Translations under genes and position numbers: made by a program
Notes under the pieces: model-generated
What the model was told of the DNA's origin: nothing
The model's database searches: none
The model's input: only the letters and a program-made list of their open reading frames with translations
Part shown: piece after piece, positions 44,793-57,803 of the stretch
How the letters are laid out: each line of letters begins with the position of its first letter
How positions within the stretch are numbered: position 1 is the stretch's first letter
Source: Massilia sp. Root133
GTDB lineage: Bacteria > Pseudomonadota > Gammaproteobacteria > Burkholderiales > Burkholderiaceae_D
Direction of reading: 5' to 3'
DNA: 64,000 nucleotides
Assembly: GCF_001426525.1 (NCBI RefSeq)
Contig: NZ_LMEW01000008.1
Span: forward strand, 387 to 64,386

Positions 44793-47366
44793 GTGCCGAT
44801 GGAGATCCCAACCCCTGCCGCCTCCTGCGTGGACGACGTGCTCATCACGGAGGAACTGGCGCGGCGTCCGCGCCGGGCGCCGGACTACGCGGCCGAAAAT
44901 CGCGCGATGGCTGCGCTCGCCCGGCAACTGGCCGCCGATCCGCACGGTGTTCCGCAGAAACTCGCCGAACTGGTGCTCGAATTGTGCAATGCCGGTTCGG
45001 CCGGCATCAGCCTCCTCGAGGAACAGGACGGGGGCCGCTATTTCCGCTGGCACGCGGCGGCGGGGCTGTTCGCGGAGCATCTTGGCGGCACGATCGCTTT
45101 CGACGTCAGCCCGTGCGGCGTCGTAGTCGACCGCAATCAAACCATGCTCATGCGGTACGGCGAGCGCTGCTTCGCGGCGATGGCCGGCTTCGACCCGCCG
45201 ATGATCGAAAACCTGCTCGTGCCGTGGACGGCCCAGGGCCGCGCGGTGGGCACGGTGTGGGTGATCAGCCATCGCCCCGACCGGGAATTCGATGCCGAGG
45301 ATGCGCGCGTGCTGCGCAACCTGGCCGACTTCGCGGCCGCCGCCTACCAGACCATCGTCGCGCTCGAGGAAACGGCCGAGGGCCGGCGCGAACTGATGCA
45401 GGCGGCCGAGGAACGCACGCGCGTGCTGGCGGGGCACAACCGCATGCTCGAACACGAGATCGCGCAGCGCCGCCAGGCCGACGACGCGCTGCGCGCCAGC
45501 GAGCAGCGCTACCGCGACCTGATCGGCGCGATCCCGGCCGGCGTCGTCGCCTGCGATGCGGCGGGAACGGTCGTGTTCCACAACGCCTGCGCCGACGCGC
45601 TGTGCGGCGGCCCGCCCGGCGAGGCGCCCGCATGCTGGGGGCCGGAGGCGTGCGCGCACAACGGCCACCGGCTGGAAAACTTCACGGCGCCGCTGCGCGA
45701 GGTGCTGGCCGGGGGACATTCCGTCGTCGACCGCGAGCTGACGATCGAACGGCCGGACGGCAGCCGCATCGACGTCCTGCTCAACATCACGCCGCTGCGC
45801 GACCATGCGGGGCGTATCGCCGGCGCCGTCAACATCGTGCAGGACATCACGGCGCGCAAGCGCGTCGAGGACGAGCTGCGGGTGTCGGAACAGCGCTTCC
45901 GCACGCTGGCGAATACCGTGCCCGTGCTGATCTGGCAGAACGACGAAGCAGGCCGCAACGTGTTCGTCAACCAGTACTACCTCGATTTCACGGGCAAGGC
46001 ATTCGAGGACGTGATGGGCATGGGCTGGCACGAACTGGTGCATCCGGACGACGCGCCCGCGTACATCGCCGACTACATGGATGCCGTGCGCACGCGCCGG
46101 CCCTGGCGCAACGTCGACCGCGTGCGCCGCCACGACGGCCAGTGGCGCTGGTTCGACAGTTACGCGCAGCCGCTGTTCGCGCCGGACGGCAGCTACGCGG
46201 GCCACGTCGGCGCTTCGCTCGACATCACGGACGCCGTGCTGGCCGAGCAGGCGTTGAAGGAAACGGACCGCCGCAAGGACGAATTCCTGGCCGTGCTGGC
46301 GCACGAGCTGCGCAACCCGCTCGCGCCGATCAGCAACGCGGTGCACCTGCTGCGCCACCCGGACGGCCGCCGCCGCGCCGACCGCCTCGTCGAGATGCTG
46401 GGCCGCCAGGTGCGCCAGATGATCAAGCTCGTCGACGACCTGCTCGAGATCTCGCGCATCACCCGCGACAAGATCGAGCTGCACCGGCAGCCGCTGCTGC
46501 TGGCCGACGTCGTGCACGGCGCCGTCGAGACGAGCCGGCCGCTGATCGACCAGCACCACCACCAGCTGGACGTGCGCCTGCCCGACGAAGCGCTGACGCT
46601 GAACGCGGACAGCGTGCGCCTCACGCAGGTGCTCGCGAACCTCCTGAACAACGCGGCCAAGTACACGGACCAGGGCGGCAGGATCGCGCTGGAGGCGCGG
46701 CGCGACGGCCTGGAAGTCGAGATCGCGGTGCGCGACAACGGCATCGGCATCCCGGCCGGCCACCTGCCCGCGGTGTTCGACATGTTCACGCAGGCGCACC
46801 GCGCGGCCGGGCGCGGGCAGGGCGGGCTCGGGATCGGCCTCGCGATGGTGCGCAGCCTCGTGCTGATGCATGGCGGGACCGTGGAGGCGAAGAGTGCCGG
46901 GACGGGGCTGGGCAGCGAATTCATCGTGCGCCTGCCGCTGGCCGAACCGCCCGACGCCGCCCACGACGGCGCCGCCGCGGGGGCGGGCGCGGCGCCGCTG
47001 GCGGGGCAGCGCATCCTCGTCGTGGACGACAACCAGGACGCCGCCGACACGCTCGCGATGCTGCTGGACGCGGACGGCGCCAAGGCGCGCGCCGTGTACG
47101 ACGGCCCGTCCGCGCTGGCCGCGTTGCCGGTCCTGCGGCCGCACACGGTGCTGCTCGACCTGGGCATGCCGGACATGGACGGCCTCGAAGTGGCGCGCCG
47201 CATCCGCGCCGATCCCGCCTGGTCCGGCGTGCGCATCGTCGCGCTGACGGGGTGGGGGCAGGAGAGCGACCGCGAACGCACGCGCGGGGCCGGGTTCGAT
47301 TTTCACCTCACCAAGCCGGTCGACCTGAACGTGCTGCACGCGTGGCTCGGCGCGGGCCGTGCGTAG
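44793..47366 (+). CDS. Hybrid sensor histidine kinase (GAF-PAS-PAS-HisKA-HATPase-REC)
   Basis: An 857-residue soluble hybrid kinase starting GTG at 44793 (ATG at 44799 is an alternative). GAF-like domain ~45-195 (SAGISLLEEQDGG ... SPCGVVVDRNQTMLM), coiled linker, PAS 1 (~250-360), PAS 2 (~370-490), phosphoacceptor HELRNPLAP near residue 503, HATPase with NLLNNAAKYTDQG, DNGIGIP and GLGIGLAM, and a C-terminal receiver with VVDDNQDAADTLA and phosphate-accepting Asp in LLDLGMPDMDG. No membrane helix, so it senses a cytoplasmic signal. Its domain plan and N-terminus are paralogous to the kinase at 51748-55338. No response regulator partner is adjacent. Confidence 0.9.
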   Translation: MPMEIPTPAASCVDDVLITEELARRPRRAPDYAAENRAMAALARQLAADPHGVPQKLAELVLELCNAGSAGISLLEEQDGGRYFRWHAAAGLFAEHLGGTIAFDVSPCGVVVDRNQTMLMRYGERCFAAMAGFDPPMIENLLVPWTAQGRAVGTVWVISHRPDREFDAEDARVLRNLADFAAAAYQTIVALEETAEGRRELMQAAEERTRVLAGHNRMLEHEIAQRRQADDALRASEQRYRDLIGAIPAGVVACDAAGTVVFHNACADALCGGPPGEAPACWGPEACAHNGHRLENFTAPLREVLAGGHSVVDRELTIERPDGSRIDVLLNITPLRDHAGRIAGAVNIVQDITARKRVEDELRVSEQRFRTLANTVPVLIWQNDEAGRNVFVNQYYLDFTGKAFEDVMGMGWHELVHPDDAPAYIADYMDAVRTRRPWRNVDRVRRHDGQWRWFDSYAQPLFAPDGSYAGHVGASLDITDAVLAEQALKETDRRKDEFLAVLAHELRNPLAPISNAVHLLRHPDGRRRADRLVEMLGRQVRQMIKLVDDLLEISRITRDKIELHRQPLLLADVVHGAVETSRPLIDQHHHQLDVRLPDEALTLNADSVRLTQVLANLLNNAAKYTDQGGRIALEARRDGLEVEIAVRDNGIGIPAGHLPAVFDMFTQAHRAAGRGQGGLGIGLAMVRSLVLMHGGTVEAKSAGTGLGSEFIVRLPLAEPPDAAHDGAAAGAGAAPLAGQRILVVDDNQDAADTLAMLLDADGAKARAVYDGPSALAALPVLRPHTVLLDLGMPDMDGLEVARRIRADPAWSGVRIVALTGWGQESDRERTRGAGFDFHLTKPVDLNVLHAWLGAGRA

Positions 47367-47436
47367 GTGCCTCCGCACCCCGGCCAGCCGTTAAGCACCC
47401 GTTCACCCTTAATAGATTTCCCCTCTAGCTGCGATG

Positions 47437-47452
47437 TGGCAGGACTGTTGAT
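47437..47452 (+). promoter_or_regulatory. Possible sigma54-like -24/-12 element before hcp
   Basis: TGGCAGGACTGTTGAT has the GG at -24 and TTG at -12 with correct spacing relative to TGGCACG-N4-TTGCW, but two mismatches, one at the important -12 C (A here). It lies ~88 bases before the hcp ATG. Some hcp genes elsewhere are sigma54-dependent; here the match is weak. Confidence 0.25.
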
Positions 47453-47539
47453 TTGCCTCCTTCAATACACTGACTCCAGCCAACGTCGGTGCCGCGCCGT
47501 AGAGCAAAAATCCCCGTTTCACTCGCAACGGAGGAACAC

Positions 47540-48031
47540 ATGCTTGACGCTTATTTGCAAATCGGGGACATCAAGGGCGAATCGATGGACGATAAGCATC
47601 GCCAGTGGATAGAAGTCCACAACGTTTCGTCGGGTGTAACTCAGCCGAGAGCCACGGCCATATCGACGGCCGGTGGACACACCAGCGGCAAGGCTGAGGT
47701 TCACGAAGTCGTTTTTGACAAGCTGGCCGACATCGCCTCACCTGTCCTCTTCCAAACCTGTGCGGCAGGAAAGACGCTACCCAAAGCCACGTTTCATTTC
47801 TTCAGGGCCGACGGCGACGGTTCCCGCGTCAAATACTTCGAAATCGAACTTGAGAATGTGATGCTGTCCAGCGTCCTCCCGACTAGCGGAAATGGCGGAA
47901 TCATCACGGAAAAGGTTCACTTGGCGTCGTCCGAGTTCAAATGCACGTACATTCAGCAGAAGATCGGCGGCGGTGCTGGTGGTAGCACGGCGGGAGGCTG
48001 GGATTCAGCAGCGAATCGAATCTGCGCCTGA
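47540..48031 (+). CDS. hcp: Hcp type VI secretion tube protein (orphan)
   Basis: A 163-residue Hcp1-family protein. It opens MLDAYLQIGDIKGES, has the typical DKHRQWIEVHNVSSGVTQP loop, KAEVHEVVFDKLADIASPVLF and ATFHFFRADGDG...YFEIELENVMLSSV, and ends with the GGxGGSTAGGWDSAANRIC tail. GGAGG is six bases before the ATG. No TssB/C, sheath or baseplate genes are near, so the machine must be elsewhere. It heads a lower-GC cassette with an amidase-like gene and a periplasmic immunity-like gene, and Hcp rings are known to carry small effectors. Confidence 0.9.
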   Translation: MLDAYLQIGDIKGESMDDKHRQWIEVHNVSSGVTQPRATAISTAGGHTSGKAEVHEVVFDKLADIASPVLFQTCAAGKTLPKATFHFFRADGDGSRVKYFEIELENVMLSSVLPTSGNGGIITEKVHLASSEFKCTYIQQKIGGGAGGSTAGGWDSAANRICA

Positions 48032-48043
48032 TGGGAGGCCACC

Positions 48044-48535
48044 ATGCCGCATCCGGTTGTCTACACTGGCGACATGAACGCGCTAGTCAAGGAGTGGGAA
48101 GGTAAGTGGAGGCAGACGTTCAAGGAACAGGGAACAGAAGGATTGAAACACCTGAGGATCGGAAACGGCGAATGTGTAGCTCTGCCGCAAGGATTAACGA
48201 GTGTTGGCTGGACTGGACGATGGCAACGGGGTGACCGCGTCATTGATGTCGCAAAGACGCTCAAGCCGGGGACCGTTATTGCGAATTTCAAGCTCATCGA
48301 CGGAAAGTGGCACTATCCTCGCCCTCCCGCCATCGTGCATGGACACCATGCCGCTTTATTCATGGGAGCGGACTCGTACAGCGGCGGCAAGGCGTTGCGC
48401 ATCCAGATGTTCGACCAGTGGCGCAGTGGCGAGGGAAAATGGCCTAGCCCTCGGTGGGTGAAGGCGCAATCTGCACCATCGCCAAGGCAACCATGCGACA
48501 GGGCGGAAGAATTCTACGTGGTGCTCGTCCCATGA
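48044..48535 (+). CDS. BPSL0067-family amidase-like T6SS effector
   Basis: A 163-residue protein twelve bases after hcp. The NlpC/P60- or CHAP-like catalytic pattern is visible: Cys44 in NGECVALPQG and His in VHGHHAALFMG (~98-108), with an intervening WQRGDRVID and KPGTVIANF, and a C-terminal EEFYVVL strand. This matches BPSL0067-type proteins as recalled from annotation; the substrate would be peptidoglycan peptide bonds of a target cell. No signal peptide, as expected for cargo loaded in Hcp. Its stop overlaps the next gene by ATGA, a typical effector/immunity coupling. Confidence 0.75.
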   Translation: MPHPVVYTGDMNALVKEWEGKWRQTFKEQGTEGLKHLRIGNGECVALPQGLTSVGWTGRWQRGDRVIDVAKTLKPGTVIANFKLIDGKWHYPRPPAIVHGHHAALFMGADSYSGGKALRIQMFDQWRSGEGKWPSPRWVKAQSAPSPRQPCDRAEEFYVVLVP

Positions 48536-48996
48536 AACGAAACCTCATTGCAGCACTCATCCTGTCGACTTCCGCCACCGCCCATGCTGGCGTCTACAAG
48601 TGCCCTTCGACCTACCCCGGCAAGGAGTCGCCGGGACTTCCGCTCACTAGCGCAATGATGATGTGGGGCGAGAGACCTACTGACGGAACAATCTATCCAA
48701 GCGGCTGGTTGAGGGGGGACGATCGCCCCGCCAAGGACGGCATCGACATCCTTTACGGTCTTTCTGAGCCTCCAGAGCCGAATTGGCTCGTCTGTGAGTA
48801 CGGCTCGCATAAGCGAATCAAGGGCCGTTTCCACGACGGGCACGAATGGGGACAATACATGGAGGGCCACGGAAAAGAGTCGTGGTTTATTCGGCTGGCG
48901 CCCGAAGACGTAAACTGTACGCAGCAAACCCGGGAAATCAAGTCACGCAAGCCCAGTGCATGGACGGTAACGGCGACTTGTACAGGTCAGCCATGA
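48532..48996 (+). CDS. Periplasmic immunity-like protein (STY0301 type)
   Basis: A 154-residue protein with a Sec signal peptide (MKRNLIAALILSTSATAHA) and an early YKCPSTYPGKESPG segment; further Cys residues (LVCEYG, DVNC, TATC) allow disulfides. It overlaps the amidase-like gene by ATGA. Periplasmic location and coupling suit an immunity protein that protects the producer's own wall. Similarity to STY0301 is by recollection. It may itself overlap a third ORF (ATG at 48993) that runs into the AraC gene. Confidence 0.7.
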   Translation: MKRNLIAALILSTSATAHAGVYKCPSTYPGKESPGLPLTSAMMMWGERPTDGTIYPSGWLRGDDRPAKDGIDILYGLSEPPEPNWLVCEYGSHKRIKGRFHDGHEWGQYMEGHGKESWFIRLAPEDVNCTQQTREIKSRKPSAWTVTATCTGQP

Positions 48997-49044
48997 AGCG
49001 ATACCCGCGAGAGAACGCGCGATGTTCGTTTCAGCAGAAATCAC

Positions 49045-50028
49045 TTAGCCGTCCGCACCACGCCGGAAGGCCTTGCGGTACGCCGCCGGCGACGTCTGCA
49101 GCGCGGCGCGGAAGTGCTGGCGCAGCGACAGCGCGGAGCCGAAGCCGGCCTCCTGCGCCACGACCTCGACGGCCGCATCCGATGTCTCCAGCATCCAGCG
49201 CGCGTGCGCCAGCCGCTGGGCCAGCAGCCATTGCTTGAACGACGTGCCCGTCGCCTGGCGGAAGTGGCGCGTGAAGTTACGCCGGCTCATGGCGGCGCGC
49301 TGGGCCAGGTCGTCGATGCCGTGTTCCTCGCCGAGGTGGCGCGTCACCCACTCCAGCACCGCGGACAGGCGGCCGTCGCTGGGCGACGCGGGCAGCGGCC
49401 GTTCGATGAACTGGGCCTGGCCCCCTTGCCGGTGCGGCGCCACGACGAGCATGCGCGCCACGTGGTTCGCCGCGTCCGCACCGCACAGCCGGCGCATCAG
49501 GTGCAGGCAGCAGTCGATGCCCGCCGCCACGCCCGCCGACGTCAGCACGTCGCCATCGTCCACGTACAGCACGTCCGGATCGACTTTCACGCGCGGGTGG
49601 CGCCGCGCCAGCTCGGCGGCGAGGGCCCAGTGCGTGGCGACCGTGCGGCCGTCCAGCAGGCCCGCCTCGGCCACTGGGAACGCGCCGAGGCACAGCGCGA
49701 CGATGCAGGCGCCGCGCGCATGCGCCGCACGCAGCGCGTCCAGCAGCGCGGGCGGCGCGGGGCGGCAGTCGTCGTACCAGGCGGGCATGACGACGATGTC
49801 GGCATCCCGCAGCGCTTCCAGGCCGTGGCTCGGCACGATGCCGAAGCCGGCGCTCGTGGCCAGCGGCGCATCCGTGCCGGCGCCGCACACCGTCAGCGCG
49901 AAGTGCGATCTCGCATCCGCGCCGGGACGGCCGCTGAACACGAGGCAGGGCACGGACAGGTGGAAGGGCGTCATGCCGTCGAAGGCAATGACGGCGACAC
50001 GCCAGGTGGACGGTTCGGTTCGGGACAT
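49045..50028 (-). CDS. GlxA-type transcriptional regulator (DJ-1/PfpI plus AraC HTH)
   Basis: A 327-residue regulator. The N-terminal ~190 residues are a DJ-1/PfpI-like amidotransferase domain (VAVIAFDGMTPFHLSVPCLVF; IVALCLGAFPVAEAGLL with a nucleophile-elbow-like Cys; ATHWALA). The C-terminal ~100 residues are an AraC HTH pair (IDDLAQRAAMSRRNFTRHFRQATGTS; EVVAQEAGFGSALSLRQHFRAALQ). The start at 50028 is the first ATG giving the domain a proper beginning. It is divergent from the MBL hydrolase across 92 bases, so it may control that gene. Confidence 0.88.
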   Translation of the reverse strand: MSRTEPSTWRVAVIAFDGMTPFHLSVPCLVFSGRPGADARSHFALTVCGAGTDAPLATSAGFGIVPSHGLEALRDADIVVMPAWYDDCRPAPPALLDALRAAHARGACIVALCLGAFPVAEAGLLDGRTVATHWALAAELARRHPRVKVDPDVLYVDDGDVLTSAGVAAGIDCCLHLMRRLCGADAANHVARMLVVAPHRQGGQAQFIERPLPASPSDGRLSAVLEWVTRHLGEEHGIDDLAQRAAMSRRNFTRHFRQATGTSFKQWLLAQRLAHARWMLETSDAAVEVVAQEAGFGSALSLRQHFRAALQTSPAAYRKAFRRGADG

Positions 50029-50120
50029 GGCCCGATTATATCGAAGGTTGTCCTCCGGGCCACTGTCGGGCAACCGTCCGCACCGCGAGAATGGCGTCAC
50101 ACACACCAAGGAGAGACACC

Positions 50121-50921
50121 ATGCAAGTGACCCAGATCCGCAATGCCACCCTGCTCATCGAATACGCCGGCAAGACTTTCCTCGTCGATCCGCTGCTGGC
50201 CGACAAGGGCGCCTACCCCGGCTTTGCCGGCACGGCCAACAGCCACCTGGCGAATCCGCTCGTCGACCTGCCCGTGCCGTTGGCGACGCTGTTCGACGTG
50301 GACGCCGTGCTCGTCACGCACTTGCACGCCGACCACTGGGACGACGCCGCGCGGCGCGAGCTGCCGCGCGCATTGACCGTGTTCGCGCAGAACGACGCCG
50401 ATGCGCAGGCCATCCGCGCCGACGGCTTCACGGATGTGCGCACGCTGTCGGCGCAAGGCGACACGCCGTTCGACGGCATCCGCATCGCCCAGACGCGCGG
50501 CCAGCACGGCAGCGACAGCGTCATGGCCGCCATCGGCGCGCGCATGGGCGAAGTGAGCGGCCTCGTGCTGCGTCATCCGGACGAGCCCACGCTGTACATC
50601 GCCGGCGACACGGTGTGGAACGTGCACGTGGCGGCCGCGCTGGAAACGTACGATCCGGACGTCGTCGTGCTGAACTGCGGCGACGCGCAGGTGCCGGGCC
50701 TGGGGCCGATCATCATGGACCTGGACGACGTGGCCAGTGTGGTGAAGGCGGCGCCGCGGGCGGCCATCGTCGCGAGCCACCTGGAGGCCGTGAATCACTG
50801 CATGCTGTCGCGGGCCGAGCTGCGGGCGTGGGTGGAGACGCACGACCTGGTGGCGCGGGTGCGCGTGCCCGACGATGGCGAAGCGTGCGTATTTCACCAA
50901 GCCGCCGCGGGTTCGCGGTAG
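50121..50921 (+). CDS. MBL-fold metal-dependent hydrolase (UlaG-like)
   Basis: A 266-residue metallo-beta-lactamase-fold protein. The metal motif HLHADHWD is at ~67-74, GQHGSD supplies a further His, and IAGDTVWN (~161-168) the bridging Asp. The strand ATLLIEYAGKTFLVDPLL is typical of the UlaG/YycJ group. AAGGAGAG precedes the ATG at 50121. Lies divergent from a GlxA-type regulator. Substrate unknown (UlaG itself opens ascorbate phosphate lactone; that function is not implied here). Confidence 0.87.
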   Translation: MQVTQIRNATLLIEYAGKTFLVDPLLADKGAYPGFAGTANSHLANPLVDLPVPLATLFDVDAVLVTHLHADHWDDAARRELPRALTVFAQNDADAQAIRADGFTDVRTLSAQGDTPFDGIRIAQTRGQHGSDSVMAAIGARMGEVSGLVLRHPDEPTLYIAGDTVWNVHVAAALETYDPDVVVLNCGDAQVPGLGPIIMDLDDVASVVKAAPRAAIVASHLEAVNHCMLSRAELRAWVETHDLVARVRVPDDGEACVFHQAAAGSR

Positions 50922-50964
50922 GATGGCGGAGGCGGCGCCGTGCCGCCTTGCTGCGAGATAGCCG

Positions 50965-51747
50965 ATGCCCATCGATGCCACCGAATTCGACGAGTACCTG
51001 CAGTTCGCCAACGAGCTGGCCGACGCGGCCGCCGGCGCCATCCTGCCGCATTTCCGCGCCGGCAGCGGCGCCGAGAACAAGAGCGCGCACGGCTTCGATC
51101 CCGTGACCGCGGCCGACCGCGGCGCCGAGCGCGTGATGCGCGCGCTGATCCGCGCCCGCTACCCGCACCACGGCATCCTCGGTGAAGAGGAGGGCAAGGA
51201 AGAGAGTCAATGCGGGCGGGGGGAGGGCCTGACGTGGGTGCTCGATCCCATCGACGGCACCAGGGCCTTCCTCCTCGGCCTGCCGCTGTGGGGCACGCTG
51301 ATCGCGCTGAACGACGGCACGCGCCCGGTACTGGGTCTCATGAACCAGCCTTTTACGCGCGAGCGCTTCGTCGGCACGGCGCACTGCGCGTGGAACGGCG
51401 GCCACGTGCTGCACACGCGCCCGTGCGCGCAGCTGGCGGACGCGCACGTGATGTGCACGTCGCCCGACATTTTCGATCCCGCCCAGCGCATCGCGTTCGA
51501 CGCCGTCGCAAGCCGCGCGCGGCTGCTGCGCTATGGCGGCGACTGCTACGCCTATTGCATGCTGGCGTCCGGCCTCGTCGACGCCGTCGTCGAGGCGGGC
51601 CTGCAGCCGTGGGACGTGCAGGCGCTGGTGCCCATCATCGAAGGGGCGGGTGGCGTGATCACGGCGTGGGATGGCGGCGACGTGCAGCACGGCGGCACGG
51701 TGCTGGCGTGCGGCGACCGGCGCCTGCACGCGCAGCTGATGGACGAG

Positions 51748-51771
<24 letters not shown>
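50965..51771 (+). CDS. hisN: Inositol-monophosphatase-family phosphatase, HisN-like
   Basis: A 268-residue Mg-dependent phosphatase. Motifs in order: DPVTAADRGAE (~residues 45-55), GEEEG near residue 74 (metal Glu), WVLDPIDGTRAF (~residues 91-102, DPxDGT) and WDVQALVPIIEGAGG near the C-terminus. This set matches histidinol-phosphatase of the HisN type, the last dephosphorylation in histidine synthesis, but inositol or other sugar phosphates cannot be excluded. Its last 24 bases overlap the 3' end of the converging hybrid kinase gene. Initiation has no strong ribosome site. Confidence 0.85.
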
Positions 51772-55338
<3,567 letters not shown>

Positions 55339-55502
55339 GTCTTCTCGTCCGTTGTCATTCCGGGCAGACTCTCCGCGGCTGAACCGCGAACGGGAAGAAT
55401 AGGGTCAGATTGTTTCGCTGGGCAAGCGAAAGATGAGTTTTCGTGAGATTTCGTTTGCCCCGTGTTGCCGATGCGACGATTCAAATTCCGAGTGGAAAAT
55501 TT

Positions 55503-57803
55503 TTACTTGCCGACAGGCACTTCGTGATCCCCCAGCAGCACTTTGTCGGGCGTGATCGGCGTCGTGCGCAGGCGCTTGCCGGTCGCGTGGAACACGGCGT
55601 TCGCGACGGCCGCCGCCACGCCCACGATGCCGATTTCCCCCACGCCCTTGGCACCGAGCTGCTTGCTGACGATGCGGTCTTCCTCGTCCGCGAAGATCAC
55701 CTCGATGGCGGGGATGTCCTTGTTGACCGCGACGTGGTACTCGGCGTAGTTATGGTTCATGAAGCGGCCGAGGCGGTGGTCCGTGAACGTCTCCTCGTGC
55801 AGCGCCTGGCTGATGCCCCACACGACGGCGCCGCTGACCTGGCTCGCGGCCGTCTTCGCATTGATGATGCGGCCGGCCGCGACGGCGGACACGGCCCGCG
55901 TGACGCGCACCATGCCGAGCCGCTCGTTCACGCGCACCTCGACGAACACGGCCGAGTGCACGGCGCGCGAAAACTTGCGCTGCTTGAGCATCTGCGGCGT
56001 CATGAGGTATTTTTCCTCGATGCGCTCGCGCCCCGCCTGCGCCAGCAGGTCGGACAGCAGGATGCCTTGCTCCGGCTGCCCGTGCGGGTGGATGCGGCCG
56101 TCGTTGAATTCGACGTCCTTCAACTTGAGGCCCTTGAACGCAGGGGCCTTCTGTGCGAGCTTCAGCAGCGTGGCTTTCAGCTTGTCGCAGGCGCCGGCCA
56201 CGCCGCCGCCTACCGTCGTCACGTGCGACGAGCCGCCTTCCACGGGGGCGAGCGGCAGGGTGGAATCGCCCAGCTGGAACGTCACCCGTTCGAGCGGCAG
56301 GCCGAGACGCTCCGCCGCGATCATCGCCATCACGGTGTACGTACCGGTGCCGATGTCGGATGCCGCGCTCGACACGACGAGGCGCCCGTCCGCATGCAGC
56401 ACGGCCGACACGCGCGCGATCATCACGAGCGAATCCCAGATGCCGGTCGCCATGCCCCAGCCGACGAGTTCATCGCCGTCGCGCATCGAACGGGGCTCGA
56501 CGGGCCGGTCCTTCCAGCCGAAGCGCTCGGCCCCGAGCCGGTAGCACTGGCGCAGTTCCTTGCTGGAGAACGGCTTGTCCTCCAGGTGGTTGTGCTCCGC
56601 GTAGTTCTTCAGGCGGAACGCGAGCGGGTCCATGCGCAGTTCGTACGCCAGTTCGTCCATCGCCACTTCCAGCGCATGCACGCCGTGCGCGGCGCCCGGC
56701 GCGCGCATGTCGATGGGCGTCGCGCGGTCCTGCTCGACGAGCTGGTAGCCGAGGTGGATGTTGTCGCACGCGTACAGCTGCCCGGACCAGTTGACGACGA
56801 CCTCCACGTAATCTTCCAGGCGCGATGTCTCCTGGATCGCCTCGTGCCACACCGCCTGCAACTTGCCGTCCCTGTCGGCCGCCAGTTTGATCTTGTGCCA
56901 CGTCTCCGGCCGGTGGCCGAAGCTGAACATCTGCCGGCGCGTGAGCACGACGCGCACGGAACGCTTCAGTTTCAAGGCGCCCATCACCGCGAGCGGCAAC
57001 TGGTATTGCGGACGCAGCCCGGACCCGAACGCGCCGCCCACGTACGGGTTGCGCACCGTGACCTTGTTCTTCGACAGCCCGAACACGTGCGACACGTACC
57101 AGCGGCTGTTCTGCGAACTCTGGGTCTTGTCGTAGATGGTCAGGTGGCCGTCCTCGCCGTAGACGACGGTGGAGGCGAACATCTCCATCGGGCTGTGGTG
57201 CTCGACGGCGTTGTAGTACTCCGCCTCGATCTTTACGGGCGCCGCGGCGAACGCCTGGTCCGCGTCGCCTTTCGAGCCTGGCGGCGTGAATCCGGCCTTC
57301 ATCGGGCGCGGCTTGTAGGCCCTGTTCAAGGTCGCGAGCAGGTTCGTGTCGTGCTCCTCGATGTCGTACGTGACGCGCACGAGGCTCGCCGCGTAGCGTG
57401 CGGCCTCGAAGGTCTCGGCCACGACGAGCGCGACCGGCTGGCCGCTCCAGAACACGCGGCTTGAAAACAGGGGACGGAACGGCGAGCCGCCGGGCGCCGT
57501 CATGTCCTTGTACGCGAGGTCGTTGCCGCGCATCTTAGGCCGGTTCTCGTGCGTGATCACGTCGATCACGCCGGGCACGCCGCGTGCCGCTTCCGTATCG
57601 ATGGCCTTGATGTGGCCGCGCGCGACGGTGCCGCTGACGACGACGCCATACGCGAGGTCCGGCGCCGGGATCTCGGCCGCGTAGTGCGCGGTGCCCGTCA
57701 CCTTGGCGCGGCCGTCGGTGCGCGACACGGCCATGCCGCTGTGCACGCGGCCCGTGCCTTCGGGGGCCGTCGGCGTGCGCAGGTCGGGGATCAGGTCGGT
57801 CAT
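55503..57803 (-). CDS. paoC-like: Molybdopterin-binding subunit, PaoC-like aldehyde oxidoreductase
   Basis: A 766-residue large subunit of the xanthine oxidase family. Domain 1 (~30-140) has GTAHYAAEIPAPDLAYGVVV; the cofactor-binding part contains VGGAFGSGLRPQYQLPLAV, a PIDMRAPGAAHG segment and the catalytic Glu in GAKGVGEIG (~residue 730). It belongs with the FAD and 2Fe-2S subunits directly upstream (each overlaps the next by four bases). The PaoABC/YagTSR set oxidises aromatic and aliphatic aldehydes. No XdhC/PaoD maturation gene is visible nearby. Confidence 0.9.
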   Translation of the reverse strand: MTDLIPDLRTPTAPEGTGRVHSGMAVSRTDGRAKVTGTAHYAAEIPAPDLAYGVVVSGTVARGHIKAIDTEAARGVPGVIDVITHENRPKMRGNDLAYKDMTAPGGSPFRPLFSSRVFWSGQPVALVVAETFEAARYAASLVRVTYDIEEHDTNLLATLNRAYKPRPMKAGFTPPGSKGDADQAFAAAPVKIEAEYYNAVEHHSPMEMFASTVVYGEDGHLTIYDKTQSSQNSRWYVSHVFGLSKNKVTVRNPYVGGAFGSGLRPQYQLPLAVMGALKLKRSVRVVLTRRQMFSFGHRPETWHKIKLAADRDGKLQAVWHEAIQETSRLEDYVEVVVNWSGQLYACDNIHLGYQLVEQDRATPIDMRAPGAAHGVHALEVAMDELAYELRMDPLAFRLKNYAEHNHLEDKPFSSKELRQCYRLGAERFGWKDRPVEPRSMRDGDELVGWGMATGIWDSLVMIARVSAVLHADGRLVVSSAASDIGTGTYTVMAMIAAERLGLPLERVTFQLGDSTLPLAPVEGGSSHVTTVGGGVAGACDKLKATLLKLAQKAPAFKGLKLKDVEFNDGRIHPHGQPEQGILLSDLLAQAGRERIEEKYLMTPQMLKQRKFSRAVHSAVFVEVRVNERLGMVRVTRAVSAVAAGRIINAKTAASQVSGAVVWGISQALHEETFTDHRLGRFMNHNYAEYHVAVNKDIPAIEVIFADEEDRIVSKQLGAKGVGEIGIVGVAAAVANAVFHATGKRLRTTPITPDKVLLGDHEVPVGK

